From positions 3,472,001 through 3,536,000 of the forward strand of contig NW_020825289.1 in NCBI RefSeq assembly GCF_003286085.1: a DNA stretch of 64,000 nucleotides. The letters are read 5' to 3'. Under the pieces are notes generated by a model that saw only the letters and a program-made list of their open reading frames with translations, did not search any database and was not told the origin of the DNA. The position numbers and the translations under genes were made by a program. This document shows, piece by piece, positions 33,641 through 47,325 of the stretch. The DNA is from Drosophila persimilis (Eukaryota > Arthropoda > Insecta > Diptera > Drosophilidae). The stretch's first letter is position 1. Each line of letters begins with the position of its first letter.

Positions 33641-36600
33641 CATTATTTTATTACTTTGTAATTTTCAATATATATTTTATATAAACGCTATCTCAATGGG
33701 AATTGATCTTTGGAACATTGGGAAACTTAATTGATGTGATCCAATTAGCCAAAGTTGAGGCTTGAGCTCTTACCCTACAGCATCAGCATGCGAGTTCATT
33801 TCAAACTAATCTGTTTAATGTACGCATCTGGTTGATTAGTTCCCCAGTGAAATCTGGCTACCCTGAAGGCACGTTCCGGGGGATATTAGTATTAGCCAAT
33901 AGGCTATTGGGTTTTGGGTTCGGCTTAGGTCTAAAAATATACAAAAAGCTTTATATTTTTAGCAATACTTTTCATCGTCATCACTTGAGGAAAGTCAACT
34001 TATTTTGTTGGGAATAAGAATCAAATAAGATGCAATTTCTGTCTTTAATGAAGTATACCTAATAACACGAGGGCTGCGGTTCCTATTCGTAGAATAATAG
34101 TAAAGGACTAACAAGAAAACATTGCAACAGAGGTGCATCGCAGTACTTTTGGCACTTGGAAAAAATTATCTCTAAAACAAAAAGCTTTTTGTGCATGGGC
34201 TATTCAAATTGTTCAATTTGTTTAATTTATTTAGATGACTGAAGGGAAATATTCCCTTTCAATTTCCATTTCCATTCCATTTCCATTTCAGACTTAAGAG
34301 CAAAGGGGTATTGTACGGGTCCATTCAAATGATACGCACAAGGTCAGCTACAACGTTTTAAACAGCCGACATAAAGTGAAAGTAAAGCACACGTCATTGT
34401 TTACGCCGGACAACAAATTAGCTTATCGGAGACCGGCTGAGTCAGATGACAACGCGGTGCTACTATTACGAGCATTCTGAGCATACTCTTGCATGTGTGA
34501 TTAGCCGGTTATCAATTTATGGCATTGTCGAAATAAGCATTGACTTGGCTGAGCTCTTGGATCTTTTGTGTGTAAATCACACTCGTACGCAGCCCAGAGA
34601 CAACCCTCGGATGTGGCTAACATTTTCACGGGCCAGGAAGCAACATTTGCTGGAGGGTTTGGTTTGCTTTGGTTTTGGTTTGTCTTGGATTGGGTGCGAT
34701 GTGGTGTGGTGTAGTTGCACGCAGGCAAATCCTTTCGAAATCTTTTTATTTATGTCAATGGTTCCACCAAAAATACACAGCCAGACACACACGGCTCCTG
34801 TTGGCATCCAGCAGCCACAGTGTGGCATCCGGAATGCGGAATCCGACTTGGAGCACATGAATTTGTACATGGCAGCAAGTAAATCCCTCTAATAATCCAC
34901 GTAATAAGCACTGGAGGTGGCGGTGGCAGCAACAGGCCGAAAGGGTTGCTTGTGGGGTGGCTGTTGCCAGGGCTCTTGTTTATAAGTTCATAAAAGCCAA
35001 CGAGCCGGGAAAGGTGCGGCAGTGCTGGCCACATAAAAAGCGGTAGCAAATGCAAAGGGCGAACGAAATAGCCAAAGGGAAACCCGAAAGGAAAAAACCA
35101 GTCGCAAATCCAATTTCCACTGGCTCCTCAGCAGTCGCTGTGTGTGTGGGAGGGAAATTTTACTGCAGTTTTGGGTAGACCATGCAACAGTCATAATGTG
35201 TAATTGAAAACCTGGACTGAATCGCACCCTTGGGTGATGTATACGCGCTGCTCCCCACTTTGGTGGCACTCCTTCTTCACTTGGTCACCCCCTAATTGGC
35301 AGGCTGGTCGGGTCAGCCAGTATCGTTGTATGATAGACAAAAATTGTATGATAGACACGAGTATAGCCATCCGTATGTAAAGATGCCGCCACCAGAAAGA
35401 GGGAACCCCACAAGCAGGAGGAAGGCAGAGAAAAAGACAGTCGCAGCACTTGCACAATTGCGAAACTAATACGCTTACATACAATTTCCACAATTTCCAC
35501 ACTCTTGGCTGTGGCTGTGACCGTGGCGGTGCTTGTGGCTGTATCTTCCTTCCATTTCCCATTCCCCTTCGCATCTCCATCCATCTCGAGGGCCTGGATT
35601 TTAGCCACGACAATGCCCCGAGTTTGGCTGTCTCGATGATAAACATGCGGCAATTGACGCAATCATTGTCTGTCCATGAATTGAATTAAATCAACTCAAG
35701 TGCGACACTAGAAGGAGCGCGTGGTGGGTCGTCTTGTTATGCTGACACTCAGAAAAGAGATGGCCGCAATCACAATCCTTTCCCTTCGATGCATACGTAT
35801 ACGTATATATTTCTCTGACATTCTTCAATATTAATGACTTGGTCATGCATGCCCTGGCGCTGAAATCAACTGAAAAGTATAGGTTACAGCATACAGCATG
35901 TAGGATTTCCAGGGTTGGGGGGTTTGGTGGTTGGATGATAGGGCGTTGGGTGTTGGGCGGTGACCGTGCCGGGGCGAGTGGGAAGTGTGCGAAATGATTG
36001 GATGGGTGGGTGGGTAATGCCCCATAATTCCGTTCGTTTCCGTTTGATTCCGTTGCAGGACATTAGCGGGGGCTCAACAGCGCATTTTGCTTATTAGAAT
36101 CCGTGCGTGTGTGTTTGTATCTGAGTAGTGTTTTCTGTTTGTGTGTGTGTGTGTGTGTGATGCCGCTGGAGTGTAATAAATTCTCGTACTTCCCCCACAC
36201 TCTGACGCCGCAGGCTCTGTCTCTCCGGCAATTTCAAAGTTTATCACCAAAGCGCGTCTGCAACTTATGTCGTCTGCTTCTTCTTCTGCTACATTCTGCT
36301 TCTGCTCCAGCTTCTGCTCCTGCTTCTGCTGCTACTTCGCCCCGTTTTCCCGTTTGTCTGCACGTCGGTTGTGGTTATGTGAAATCACATCGTAAAAATG
36401 TCGAAGTCCAAATACTGCTGCCTCTACGGACGGACACTTGTGTGTGTTTGCGTGTGTGTGTATGTGGGCAAAGGCAAAGCTTATAAGTCCTTCCTGTCTC
36501 ACCTGACTTAGGTGTCGCGGGCGGGCAACCCTTTCGCCTTTCAATTTATAGATGTTGCCCATATAAATATTTATTTCTATGTGCAGCATGTACTGCCCCA

Positions 36601-39600
36601 CACCCCGCTCGACACCACACGCCGTGGCATCATTATTGTTTTTATGTGAGCGTCTTAAAAGCATTCCGCCGATCAATAAACCTTCGCTGCGTCTCGCGGG
36701 CGTCTGTCTCCGGTTGCATCCTTTCCAATAAGCGAAAGTGCTTCTCCCACCAAATATTCTTCTCTCCCACATAGCACAATTAAAGGTCAGCCCCGCCTGA
36801 TGGGGGGCTGAAGAGGAAGGGCAGCAGGCAGTCCTAACTGTGCCACGCCAGAAAGGACGCAACACGGTCGCGCACTTTCCTTATTTGGCCATGGAACAAT
36901 GCAAATATTTTGCATTTAGCTGCCAGCGGAGGCATTTGGCATTTTTAATTAGGCCAAAGCGGGTGCGCGGTGAACACTGAGGAGCCCTATCAGCGCCACT
37001 TGAATAATTCTGAGTATGTGAGCGCAATGAACATAACATATGTATAGGATCGATTGAAGATCCTCGTTGGGAAGGGATTAAGAAGCAGCTATTTAAGAAG
37101 CAGCAAATTTAAGTAAATGTGATTTTTAAGAATTGGAATTTTTTTAATGTTTTTTAGATACACAAATAAAGTATGAAAATACAAGAAATGATTTTTTTTC
37201 TACTTTTCCCTAGTAGTAGTAGTAGTAGTTGGGGTACAAATAAGGAAAAAATACCGTAGAAAAAATATAAATTTTGTATGCGAAAGCCAAATTCTTCCCA
37301 GACGGTAAGCTGAACCTACAATGAGCTTAGGTCCGATTTATAGGTTATTTTAAAATTCAATAAAACCAAATGTTAAATACTTAAGCTATGTGGAAAAAAA
37401 CACTAGCTCAAAAAGAAAACATTAAAAGTTATTATTCTTTTCATTTAAAAAAAATTTTGACAGAATAAAGAACTTTCTCAAAGTAAATTGGACTTTTTTT
37501 ATTTTTCAACTGAGTTTTTTTTTAGTTTTACTACATACTTCGTATTTTAAGAGTTTAATTGAATAAGATAATTTTTGAGGGTGTAGTCCTTTTACTGCTT
37601 CATTTGGATGGTTATATCTAATTGATCTAATGGTTAACTTGATCCCCAGTTGTTGGGATGTGGTGCATTAAGGAAGTAACTTTTTATAAACCCAATCAAA
37701 TTTTCTCATATTAAGGAAACTCACTACTAACTGTTGGCAAATGAAATATCTTAGGCCATCTTTGTTTCTATTCAAAATATTTTCCACCAAAAGTCTCCCT
37801 TTTCCCGGCATGTCCTACTGTGCCGTCGGCTTCAGCGGATTTCTCTGGATGCCTGATCATTTCGTTCATTAAGTTGCAAGCGCCGATAGGTGCAACTGCA
37901 CACTGGAAAATATATACATACATATATATTGCTACATCTATACGGTGCAGATACAAGCCCAATTACAAATACCACGATCTGAGCTGTTTGAAGCAGTTTG
38001 CCCAATCCTTAAATCGACATCTACATCTGCAGCGTGAAGCTAAAGCAGCAACAGCCTACAAAGTGCACGAAATTGAGCAGAATTTTGAATTAATAACATT
38101 TCCGGTATTATAATGTGGACAATATATCACGAGCGTTATCGTCTTGAAGGGCGAGTGGCAGCACAGTTGGAATGGATTTGTTGCTGCTGCTGCTGTGGCT
38201 TGTGGCATGCAAAACGTAACGGTAAATTGGTTAACAATTACACAAATCTCATAATGAAGTTTAAGGCCCCCCGTCCTTCCTTGGCGTGCTTTGTGCTACC
38301 ATTACCATGGCGTCGTCATGGCCCGGAACATCGCCATTGCCTGCGGTCAGCAAAATTTCCATCGTCATAGCTCTCTCTCCCTGTCCCGTTCCCGTTTTCG
38401 TTCTCTCTCTCCTTATATAGCTGTCTCTCTCGTTGCTTGCGTCCTGCAAATTGATTAGTTATTGTTGTTGCTGCTGTTGGGGTTTGTGGTGGGGGTGGTG
38501 CTGGTGCTGGTGTTGGTGATGTCGCTGGTGTGGGTCGGTCGCCTCTTAGCTACAGCTGCACTTACCGCCAGCCAATTTGCAGCTTTGTTCTCGAGTGTAA
38601 CTCTTAACAGGTGTTGATGTTTGCTAAGTAGCTCCTACATCCCGACCCCGCCCAGCCCGGCACGGCCCGGTCCGGTCCGTCCTGCCTGGCCCTCCACTGA
38701 ATACTCGTGCCAGGCAGGACCCTGGCTCCTTCTTCATGGCTAGTTGCACATTGCTTTGATTATTTTCTATTTTCTACAAATTGTATGCAAATAGTTGAGG
38801 TTTACCTTTATCCAGATCCCGTGCTGGGGTCGATCCGGGGCAGACCGACCGCACCCGGAAGCGCCTGGGGCTGGAAGCAGGCAGACCTGAAACCAGAGAC
38901 AGTTAATATTTTCCAACAACAGCCGCAGTATTGACTTTTCCACCTGGGCCAAATGAAGCAAGCACTCAAATGCTGTTTGCCCTTACACCTCCGACCTAGG
39001 ACCCCACAAAAAAGGTCTTTTGTCTTGTGGTCTCTGACAATCTTCCGGATGAAGGCCAACCTTGGTATAGGGGCGGACAGTCTGGCCAATTAAGTTTTCT
39101 AAAACATATTTATTCCGGGCTAAAAATACTTCTACGATTGAATGGAACATACAACTAGTTTCATTGGTATTTGAAATAGCAAACAATGATGTATTCCCGA
39201 AGTAATTGTTGGTTGTCGGTGGCATCCATTTCATCTACGACTACCTTCAATTAATGCTTAGATATTGCTTAAATTTTAAAACTAAGACTTAACCCTAGAT
39301 TGTGTCATATATTATTTCCATTAGCCTTCGTCGTTTTGAACAAATGTTTCATACAGCTCCAGCCGTTGCTGAGCTGCTGCAGTCTGCAGACTAACAAGTC
39401 CTTGGATCCCATGTAACTACTGTTTTTAACACTTACTCAAAGCTTGAGCGAGAAGAGTTACTTGGCCAGCTAAAGTTGTAGAAAACATTTCAAGTTTATA
39501 ACTGAAATGAAAATTAAGAAGAACACACAAATCTAGATTTGCGCTAGTTCTCATCACCAAGTATATCTCTTCGACTCTTGTATAAAGAAAGCGAACTTCG

Positions 39601-42094
39601 AAATGTATCCCTAATTCGAATCATATACTAGTATTTAAAAAATGTGATGACTTTAACGTACTAAAAATAGGCATGACCATCTAGGCTTAAATTTGTATGC
39701 CATTATATGTATTTGCACCGAGAGTGGAAACATTTGAATGGAAGTGTTTCCACTTACAGTTCGGCATTAATATGAAAATAATTCGTACAAATTTATGTAA
39801 TATTTACTTGCAAGTGGTTTATATTTATTATTCGGAGCAGCCAGTAATTATTGGCCAATCCAGGCGCATATTGTCTGTTGCTGCTCAAAATTCGTATGTT
39901 TATTATCATTTTGTTAGTTCCATCGTGTTTACTATTTGCACTGCTTGACCTGCTTGCCTGCTAAGCATTCTTTCTTACCTCGCTCATCTTTATCTAAGTT
40001 ATCTGTTGTGACTTGTCTACGCCGAGCAGTCAGATCGGAAATGCATTCATGTGAAGGGCAAGCAAGACTTACTTGCATTTTCGATATCAATCGTAATTTC
40101 ATTTATAGAAATACTTTTTCATATGTTTACATATGGTTAATCAAAGTGACTGCCTTGTAATTTTACTATGTTTCCCTATATTTAAAGCCCGAATATTTCA
40201 CTGAAATTTGTTGTATGTTTTTTATGTAACTTAGTTTCGTTGTGGTAGACTTTGTCTCTTACTATTTCCCTCTACTCATCTGTATACAGTTTTCTCGAAC
40301 TATTCACAGATATAGCAATATATAATATGCCCAAATGTGTATAAGTAGTGGCCGTATACAGAATTTTCATTGTTTTGGCCCTAAAAAAGAAGTGCACGAA
40401 ACTTGTAAATTTCAATTTCCTTTTTAATGGAAATCTGGGAGATTGCGACCCAAAATGCCTCAAGGGGAGCAGAGAGGTTCAATTTGAAGTGCAATTTGGA
40501 TAATTGCTTTACAGCCACACACAGGTGTATCCTGGCACAAACACACACACCCACACCCACACCCACACACATAGAATTACACAACACGTGCGTGTGTTTG
40601 TGTATCCGGGTTGGCAGTTGTTGGCAAGTGCTGGGCTGGCTATAATTTCATGAGCATTTGCCGTTTTGCCTTTAAATACTTGACAGTTTTATGAACTTAA
40701 TAAGGCAATAAGCCAAACATTTTCTCAAGCTAAGCAAATGTGGCATGCCAACATATTTTCCAGTATATTTGCTTAGGATGGGTGTGACGGTGTGCGCCTG
40801 TCAACCCCTTTTTCGGTGGGCCTCATTAGACGCCGACACATTGGCATTGACTCTGGGCCGCTCGGAATAAAACTCGGCTTTTTATGCGAGCTCGTAAACA
40901 GAATCGAATTGCTGCCAGCGCACCCCGAATGAGCTCCACTCTAGGAGTGGGAGTCCCCCTCTAATAGTGAGAGAGCTGAAGTGTTGGCCCTTTGTGGGAC
41001 CCAGTGGCTGACACCCGTGCTGGAGTTCAAGCCGAACCCTTCTTCTGGTGGCAGCCTCTGTTCCTTTTCCGGTCAGCAGTCAGTGCGATTCGGGCTTATT
41101 GTTGTAAGCCCTATTGTTGCAAATTTTCTTTTATGCGTTCTGAGCGGGGTCATAAAAACGGCATCGCATCGACCGGAAATTACAAATGTCCATATAATGT
41201 CCATACAAGTGCAGATTAGTGGTTGTCATGTGGGTCGTTAGGTGGCCAGCCCAGAGGGTGGCGAGAGGGCGAAGTATGGGTCTTCGAATATTTAAAGGTT
41301 GCCCGTCGGATCGTTGTTTGCTATTTGCTTTAAACAAACACAACGTATCTGAACGCCGGAAGTCATTTGCATGTGCGGAAGGGGAGTATTCGTATCGTGT
41401 GGGCTGCTGGCTGTTGGTGTCTGCCTGCTTAGATGGATTGGCCGATTTGTGGTCCTGCTGCTGCTGCTGCTGCAAATGCATTAAATGCAAGCTCAAACAG
41501 AGGAGAGCCCGTGGCAGTCCTGCCTGCAGGACTGTGGCCACCCTGGATGTGCGTCCAGTTGGGCCTCGCACAACCAGCCACGCCTACTTGCTGCTGCGGC
41601 TGCTGCTGTTTTGGCATTTGTGTTAATTTCATGCCAAGTACCGACACACATACAGCACACACACACCCGCCCAGACATATTGCATAACATTGCGGTCTCT
41701 GGTCGCATCGGTGTGCGTGTGTCTGCATCTCTGAATTATGTTTTTGATTTTAGTTGACAATGAGCGCGCACAAATTTATTGTCGACAACTGCAAAATCGA
41801 AGCGCTGACAACAGCAACAGCAACAGCAACAGAAGATGCCACTGCAACGTGGGCGTTTTGCACAGTGCCAACTGCGACAAGGCGTGGCCCTGACAGCTAC
41901 ATAAGCACTGGGCTACCGACAAGCCAACGCCTAAGCGCATGCAATGCTCCTACGCACTCCGCTCGGACCCAGAGAGCGGTGCGAACAGTGGCGAGGAGTG
42001 AGTAGGCTGCTGTTGCCCTTCGGACGGTTACTTGTGATTAAAGTTTAGAGTTGATTCTCATATAAAAGACTTATTTGTATTTATAATACAAAGC
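33641..42094. other. Gene desert, AT-rich in parts
   Basis: No supportable gene. 37.0-37.75 kb and 39.2-40.4 kb are markedly AT-rich and featureless, perhaps decayed repeats. A minus-strand 83-codon frame at 38983-39234 has a balanced composition but no recognisable homology, promoter or splice context. Confidence 0.55.
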
Positions 42095-42392
42095 TAAGGT
42101 GTCGATCTGATCCAGATTCGGTAATCTGGCAGATATGGTCATTTGCTATAGCCACTTGTTACAGTGTGATATCACAGGAGTGTGAATACAAAATGTCGTT
42201 TCTCTAACTCTTATAGTCTCTGATATCTAGGCGTCAAACAAGACGGACGGGCGACAGATATGACTCTATCGACTTGGCTATTGACTCTTATGAAGAATAT
42301 ACATATATACTTTATGGGGTCGGAACCGCTTGCTTCTGGGCATTACACAAATCTAATATACTCCTATACTCCTTTAAGTACCGGGTATAAAA
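42095..42392. mobile_element. DINE-1/mini-me-like repeat, partial copy
   Basis: Contains the same ordered blocks as the element at 46353-47325: GATCTGATCCAGATTC, TAACTCTTATAGTCTCTGA, GACGGACGGGCGACAG, ACTTTATGGGGTCGGAA, and a right end AAGTACCGGGTATAAA. The left end is missing or diverged. No coding capacity. Confidence 0.7.
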
Positions 42393-42799
42393 ATACCAGG
42401 AGGCACTGGATATTATATACAAGTTATTTAAGAAATAGCAGACGAATAACAGATAGCCAAGAGCTTAAACCATCCACACATGGAACATCCAGGTATTCTC
42501 GAGGTTGTAGAACACTCGAAGTGCTTCTATCTATCGATCAAAAAATACCAACCCAAAACAACTGACTTTAATGAAAACTGTTTTTATCATGATATCCCAC
42601 TAACAGCAGGCTCTCAAGCATTAACAACATCATTTCGGTATTTTGCAGCATTTCAATTTGAGTTTGGCAAACATTTTATAGCTCTTCCTGGACGGAAGAC
42701 GCAACTTTTACATGTCTACAAAATTAGTAACTGGCCCATTACGCGACTTTATGTGTCGCTCTGTACCTCTCTGCCCCCCTACACTTCTCGCTTTCTCTA

Positions 42800-42801
<2 letters not shown>

Positions 42802-42836
<35 letters not shown>
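42802..42836. repeat. GT dinucleotide microsatellite
   Basis: About 17 uninterrupted TG units, potentially Z-DNA forming and likely polymorphic. Confidence 0.95.
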
Positions 42837-42838
<2 letters not shown>

Positions 42839-45618
42839 CATCATAAACTTGCGGCTGGGCTGCCAGGCTCTGAAGCAACCCAGACTTGGTCCGCACTTTC
42901 CTGTCCACGTCGTAATCACTGGGCGACAGCGCAGTGGATGCAGCCTCCATTCGGTTCCGTTCGGTACGGTACGGTTGAGGCTGTAGCTGTGGCAGTATTT
43001 TTGGCATGCAGTCAAGATGTGGGATGTGGACACACTCCCGGAGACATAGCTAGAGAAGGGATGCGGCCATAAACGTGTTTTTACAACTGTCAAGCCGTTG
43101 GGGAGAGAATTGGGGATGGAAGTGCCCAAGCAGGGGACATGAGGACATCACTAGGACCTCGCTAGATGGGCAGCATGTTGTTTGCATCGGAGCCATGCAG
43201 TCGATATTTGCACGGCCACGGATGTCTGACAGTCCTCCGACTCCGACTCCGACTACGACTGAAACTCGGACTCATGTCCTGCTCGCTCTGCCTGCTGCTA
43301 AGCGCCAGGGATTGGCTGCCAGGCAACTGAGTGGTTGAACGAGGGGGAAGGGGGTGCTAAGTTGGCTTGCAGGTGTGATTTTATGCAATTTGCTTTCATA
43401 TTAAATGAGTGCCCTGCTCTGGCCCGAACGCCTGTAAAGAACTTTCATTCATTGCTTCGAACCGAATCTCTGGGCTGTCGGCTGGCGTCTGTCGGCTGTC
43501 GGAGAAGACCCCTATGGATGGCTCTGCTCTGCTTGCCTCTTCTGTGGCTCTGCGGCCACTCTTGCTGCTGCTGGCAAAGTAACTGTGCAAACGTTGCAGC
43601 TGCAAATCCGCAATCAGACAAAGCAAATAATTTTGCAAAAATAAATATGAGGGATTATTGTGCTGGCTGCCAGGCGGGCCACAGCGAAGCGGCTGGAAAG
43701 TATGCTATAATAAAATGCAGCTAAGTCGATGGGTATGTACGGCAGCGGCGGCAGCGACAGCAAGAGCGAGGACGATATTAAATTTCAAGTGCATGTGCTA
43801 AGCCCCGCTACCGAGTGAAGGCCCCACTATTCCGTCTGTGCCATTGAAAACGCTGTCCTTGCTGCATCAGCAGCTTCTCTAGTTCACCTTGCCTCATCTG
43901 GCGGCTGCCCCTGCCTCAGCGCGCTCCTCAATATACACGACATTCATTTGAATGCATTTGCCACTTGAGAGATTAGCCTGAAACCGTCTCTCAAGCCTCG
44001 CTCCCCCCTCCGCCATTGTTGGAATTTTAAAATTTACTTTTGTCATTGCTCTTATTTATTCTCTTTTTTTCTATTTATGCTGTCTATTTGGTGGCTTTGA
44101 ATCATGTACTACCCCCACCGCTGCCTCTTCAGAGTCATTATTTTGATTATGTAACATTTTTGCGGCCTTTTTTCGACAGGTTTGTTTGCATTTACTCTGC
44201 CTGACCCGGCCCATACCCAGACCCAACGATATCATTATTTAGAAGGCACTGCCATTGTCCTGGAGGCTGCTTCCTGTTGTTATTGTTACTGGGTTTTGTT
44301 AAAATTATTTTAAAAATATTAAAAAAGGAATGTCGGCACTCCACTGTGGGTGGTGATATTTTTCGACAAATTGTATGGGTTTCACGGTGTGTAAGAAATT
44401 TATTCCGAGTGCTTGAAAAGTGCTTGGAACAGATTTATTTCGATTATGAATGGTCCCATATGAAGTCCATAACCAAATTGGATGTCCACCAAAAATATCG
44501 GCTACCTGTACGAAATCCGATTTTGCAATGTGGAATTGTTATACATATGTAGGTACATATGTACATACATATGTGTGAAATAAAAAAACACGAGTTAATT
44601 ATAAGAAGGTCGTAAAAGAGCAGAACGACCATCAATTTTATGGTAGAGTGACACAGTAAGTGTGAATTTACATCTAGGCTGTTCTCTACTGAGACATTAC
44701 ATTTGGTTGTAGGCCTTGATGAGTAGATCCCTTCCTTATACTTTGAAATTACAATATAACCACAAAGTCGTCTTTTGAGCACACAAATTGATGGATTGAA
44801 AAGAGACTTGTATGACCATTCACAGGATCTTTAATTCATGTCTATAGAGTGGACATACCGTTACTATTTATAAATCAAAATGCTTCAAAATGTATTAATC
44901 CGCTAACCGCAAGTTATAGTATGCAAACATTCTGCGGTGTGGTATTCCGACTTTGTGACCAGTGGTTCCTTGGTGTGACTGCGATTTAATTAAGAGCCCT
45001 ATCCTCAGCCTAAATGTAAGCCTCAGACCAAACCTCAAGCCAATAATGACGTGGCATAGCTCTGTGCAGAGTTAATGACAAATGCACGTCATTTGGCTTA
45101 TTAGTGGTTTTATTTCGCTTTGGGCACTCCACTACAACACAATTACCCCAACACATTCTCGTACAGAGAGGCACGCCTTTTGGCCATGAAATGCTGGAAA
45201 TCAACGCTCTCTGCCTCAGTTTTCTCCCTTTCCACTCCTTCGATGGGACGCGCGGCGCCAATTTGCAATTTCATTACAATGCTTAATCATCATTACATCG
45301 TATAGCGGGAGAACTCCATATGTGAGCCACAGACTGAGAAGGAGTGTGTATGGAAGTGTGGCAGATTCACAATATTGCGTTGGCACTTCCGCTACACTCA
45401 CATATTCACACAGATAGCACACATACACACACGCACACGCACACGATAAAAATCCATAGGAAAAATGGCATTCTCACTGCCATATCGTGACTGCCATGTC
45501 ACCGTTCATATGGCTGGACGAGTCGGTAGTATCCTCGCATTTGTTGCTACTATTTGATTATATATGTAGCCATATCATGCACCGTTCCATGTCGTGTTCT
45601 TCCCTCCTTCACGCATAC

Positions 45619-45692
45619 AGAGACAGAGAGAGAGACAGAGAGAGAAAGAGAGAGAGAGAGCAAAATAGAGCGAGTAAGCGAGAGAGAGAGAC
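45619..45692. repeat. Imperfect GA-rich microsatellite
   Basis: AGAGACAGAGAGAG-type purine tract with several interruptions, typical of GAGA-factor binding stretches in Drosophila. Confidence 0.85.
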
Positions 45693-46352
45693 AAGCGCGT
45701 CAAATGCAGTTTATGCCCTGGCCATAAATCAAAATTTTTGGTTTTCTGCTGTCAGGCCATGGCATAGCTTTGAGCATGAGGATCTGCAACGGCCATGCCA
45801 GAGGCAAGTGGCAGGCAGAATGGGATTGGGGAAGGGGGAGAGAGAGGTCCATGGCTAGAGCCAGTGCTAGAACATAGTGCACATTGCACAGTGCACAGTG
45901 CACAGTTTCTGCCTTTTTGCGTAACTCGTTTATTTTTGTGGTCATAATTTGCCGATGCCGGCAGCGTTTGCTCGACAGTTTCGCCATCGCCATCGCCATC
46001 GCCATCGCATTCCATTGCACCACGAACATAGGGCTTTAGGATCTGGTCCCGCCGAGTTCTCTTTGCTAAAATATTGGTTTAGATTGTGTCAAACAAATTG
46101 AATTTGCGATTTGATGATGGATCCAAACGATAGCCGAAAGGCAACCAAAAGGACATGAAGTTCGGTTATGGCTAATTGGCGGTGTGGTGCTACTTATTCA
46201 ACAGGCCCAAGCCATTGGACTTGGGTGTTGTTTTATCTTTATAAAAGTTGTAGAAAACTTCTATCTTGGGATATCCGAGGGGAACCTAATCACGGTTATA
46301 AAATAAAACGAGGGGGAACGTTGTGAGTTGCTGCGGACACCGCAACTCTACA

Positions 46353-47325
46353 TTTATACCCGATACTTAGTCAGTATGGCTCTCCTCCGGCAGACGCCGC
46401 TATTATTAAAATACACGACAAAGAGTGCCTGCGAGAGACAGAAAATCAGTCTGAGCGGGTCGTCGGGCGATGCGTAGCTACTGCAAATTGATTTGTTCCT
46501 TTTGGCTATAAAAATGATCTGATCTAATCCAGATTCAGCAATCTGATAGATATGGTCATTATCTATGATTCTGCGTTTTTAGTTTTCTCGAATCTGCAAT
46601 ATTGTGGATGCAACAGATTTTCGTCCTTTGTGGGGGCGTAAGAGGGTGGGGAAAAATTTGAGATATACGTTTTATAGTGAGTTCTAACAAGAGTGCGGAT
46701 ACCAAATTTGGTGACTCTAGCGTAAATAGTCTCTGAGATTTGTGGATTCCCAGGATTTTCGTCCTTTGCGGGGGCAGAAGGGGGTGTGTCGAAATTTTGA
46801 CACAAAACGGTCAAGGTCCGATATCACAGGAAAGTGGATACCAAATTTGGTTGCTCTGGCTCTTATAGGTTCAGAGAGCCTTGAACTCATATTTTGCAAT
46901 TGGCAAAAAAGACCATGAAACCTGTGTGTTAGAGAGAGACAGAGCGAGAAAGAATGAAATTGTTTTCTTGATTCTGGCTATAATAATTATACGATCTGGT
47001 TCAGATTTTGAACTTTAGAAGATATAGTCATCCTCTACGATTCTGCGTTTTTAGTTGACATATCACAGCAGTGACATATCACAGAAGTCTGGATTCAAAA
47101 CATCGTTACTCTAACTCTTATAGTCTTTGAGCACTAGGCGCTAATAGGGACGGACAGACGGACGGACGGACAGACAGAAAGGGCTCAATCGACTCGACTA
47201 TTGATGCTAATCAAGAATATATATACTTTATGGGGTCGGAAACGATTCCTTCTGGACGTTACACACATCCGCTTTTACCACAAATCTAATATACCCCAAT
47301 ACTCATTTTGAGTATCGGGTATAAA
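46353..47325. mobile_element. DINE-1/mini-me-like repeat, about 973 bp, with internal duplication
   Basis: Ends are perfect 15-bp inverted repeats: TTTATACCCGATACT (46353-46367) and its complement (47311-47325). Near the right end come a GGAC/AGAC tetranucleotide stretch (about 47150-47180), the proto-microsatellite known from mini-me elements, then ACTTTATGGGGTCGGAA. Inside, a block around 46507-46585 recurs about 472 bp later (46978-47055), and a CGTCCTTTG unit recurs 138 bp apart (46622 and 46760). No coding capacity is expected for this Helitron-derived, non-autonomous family. Assignment is from memory of the consensus. Confidence 0.75.

Larger units (their letters stand above)
42393..46352. 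other. Gene-free DNA with microsatellites
   Basis: No supportable gene. Holds a GT run (42802-42836) and a GA run (45619-45692). 44.27-44.99 kb is AT-rich and may be a decayed transposon, but no terminal repeat or domain was seen. CGCCAT repeats lie near 45982-46008. Confidence 0.55.

Noticed and set aside
42480-42986. 168-residue frame across the GT microsatellite
   Set aside because: Contains the GT repeat as Val-Cys runs, begins at the edge of a repeat element and has no homology.
43335-43724. 129-residue cysteine- and tryptophan-rich frame
   Set aside because: No domain, biased composition and no splice or promoter signal; overlapped by an equally open antisense frame.
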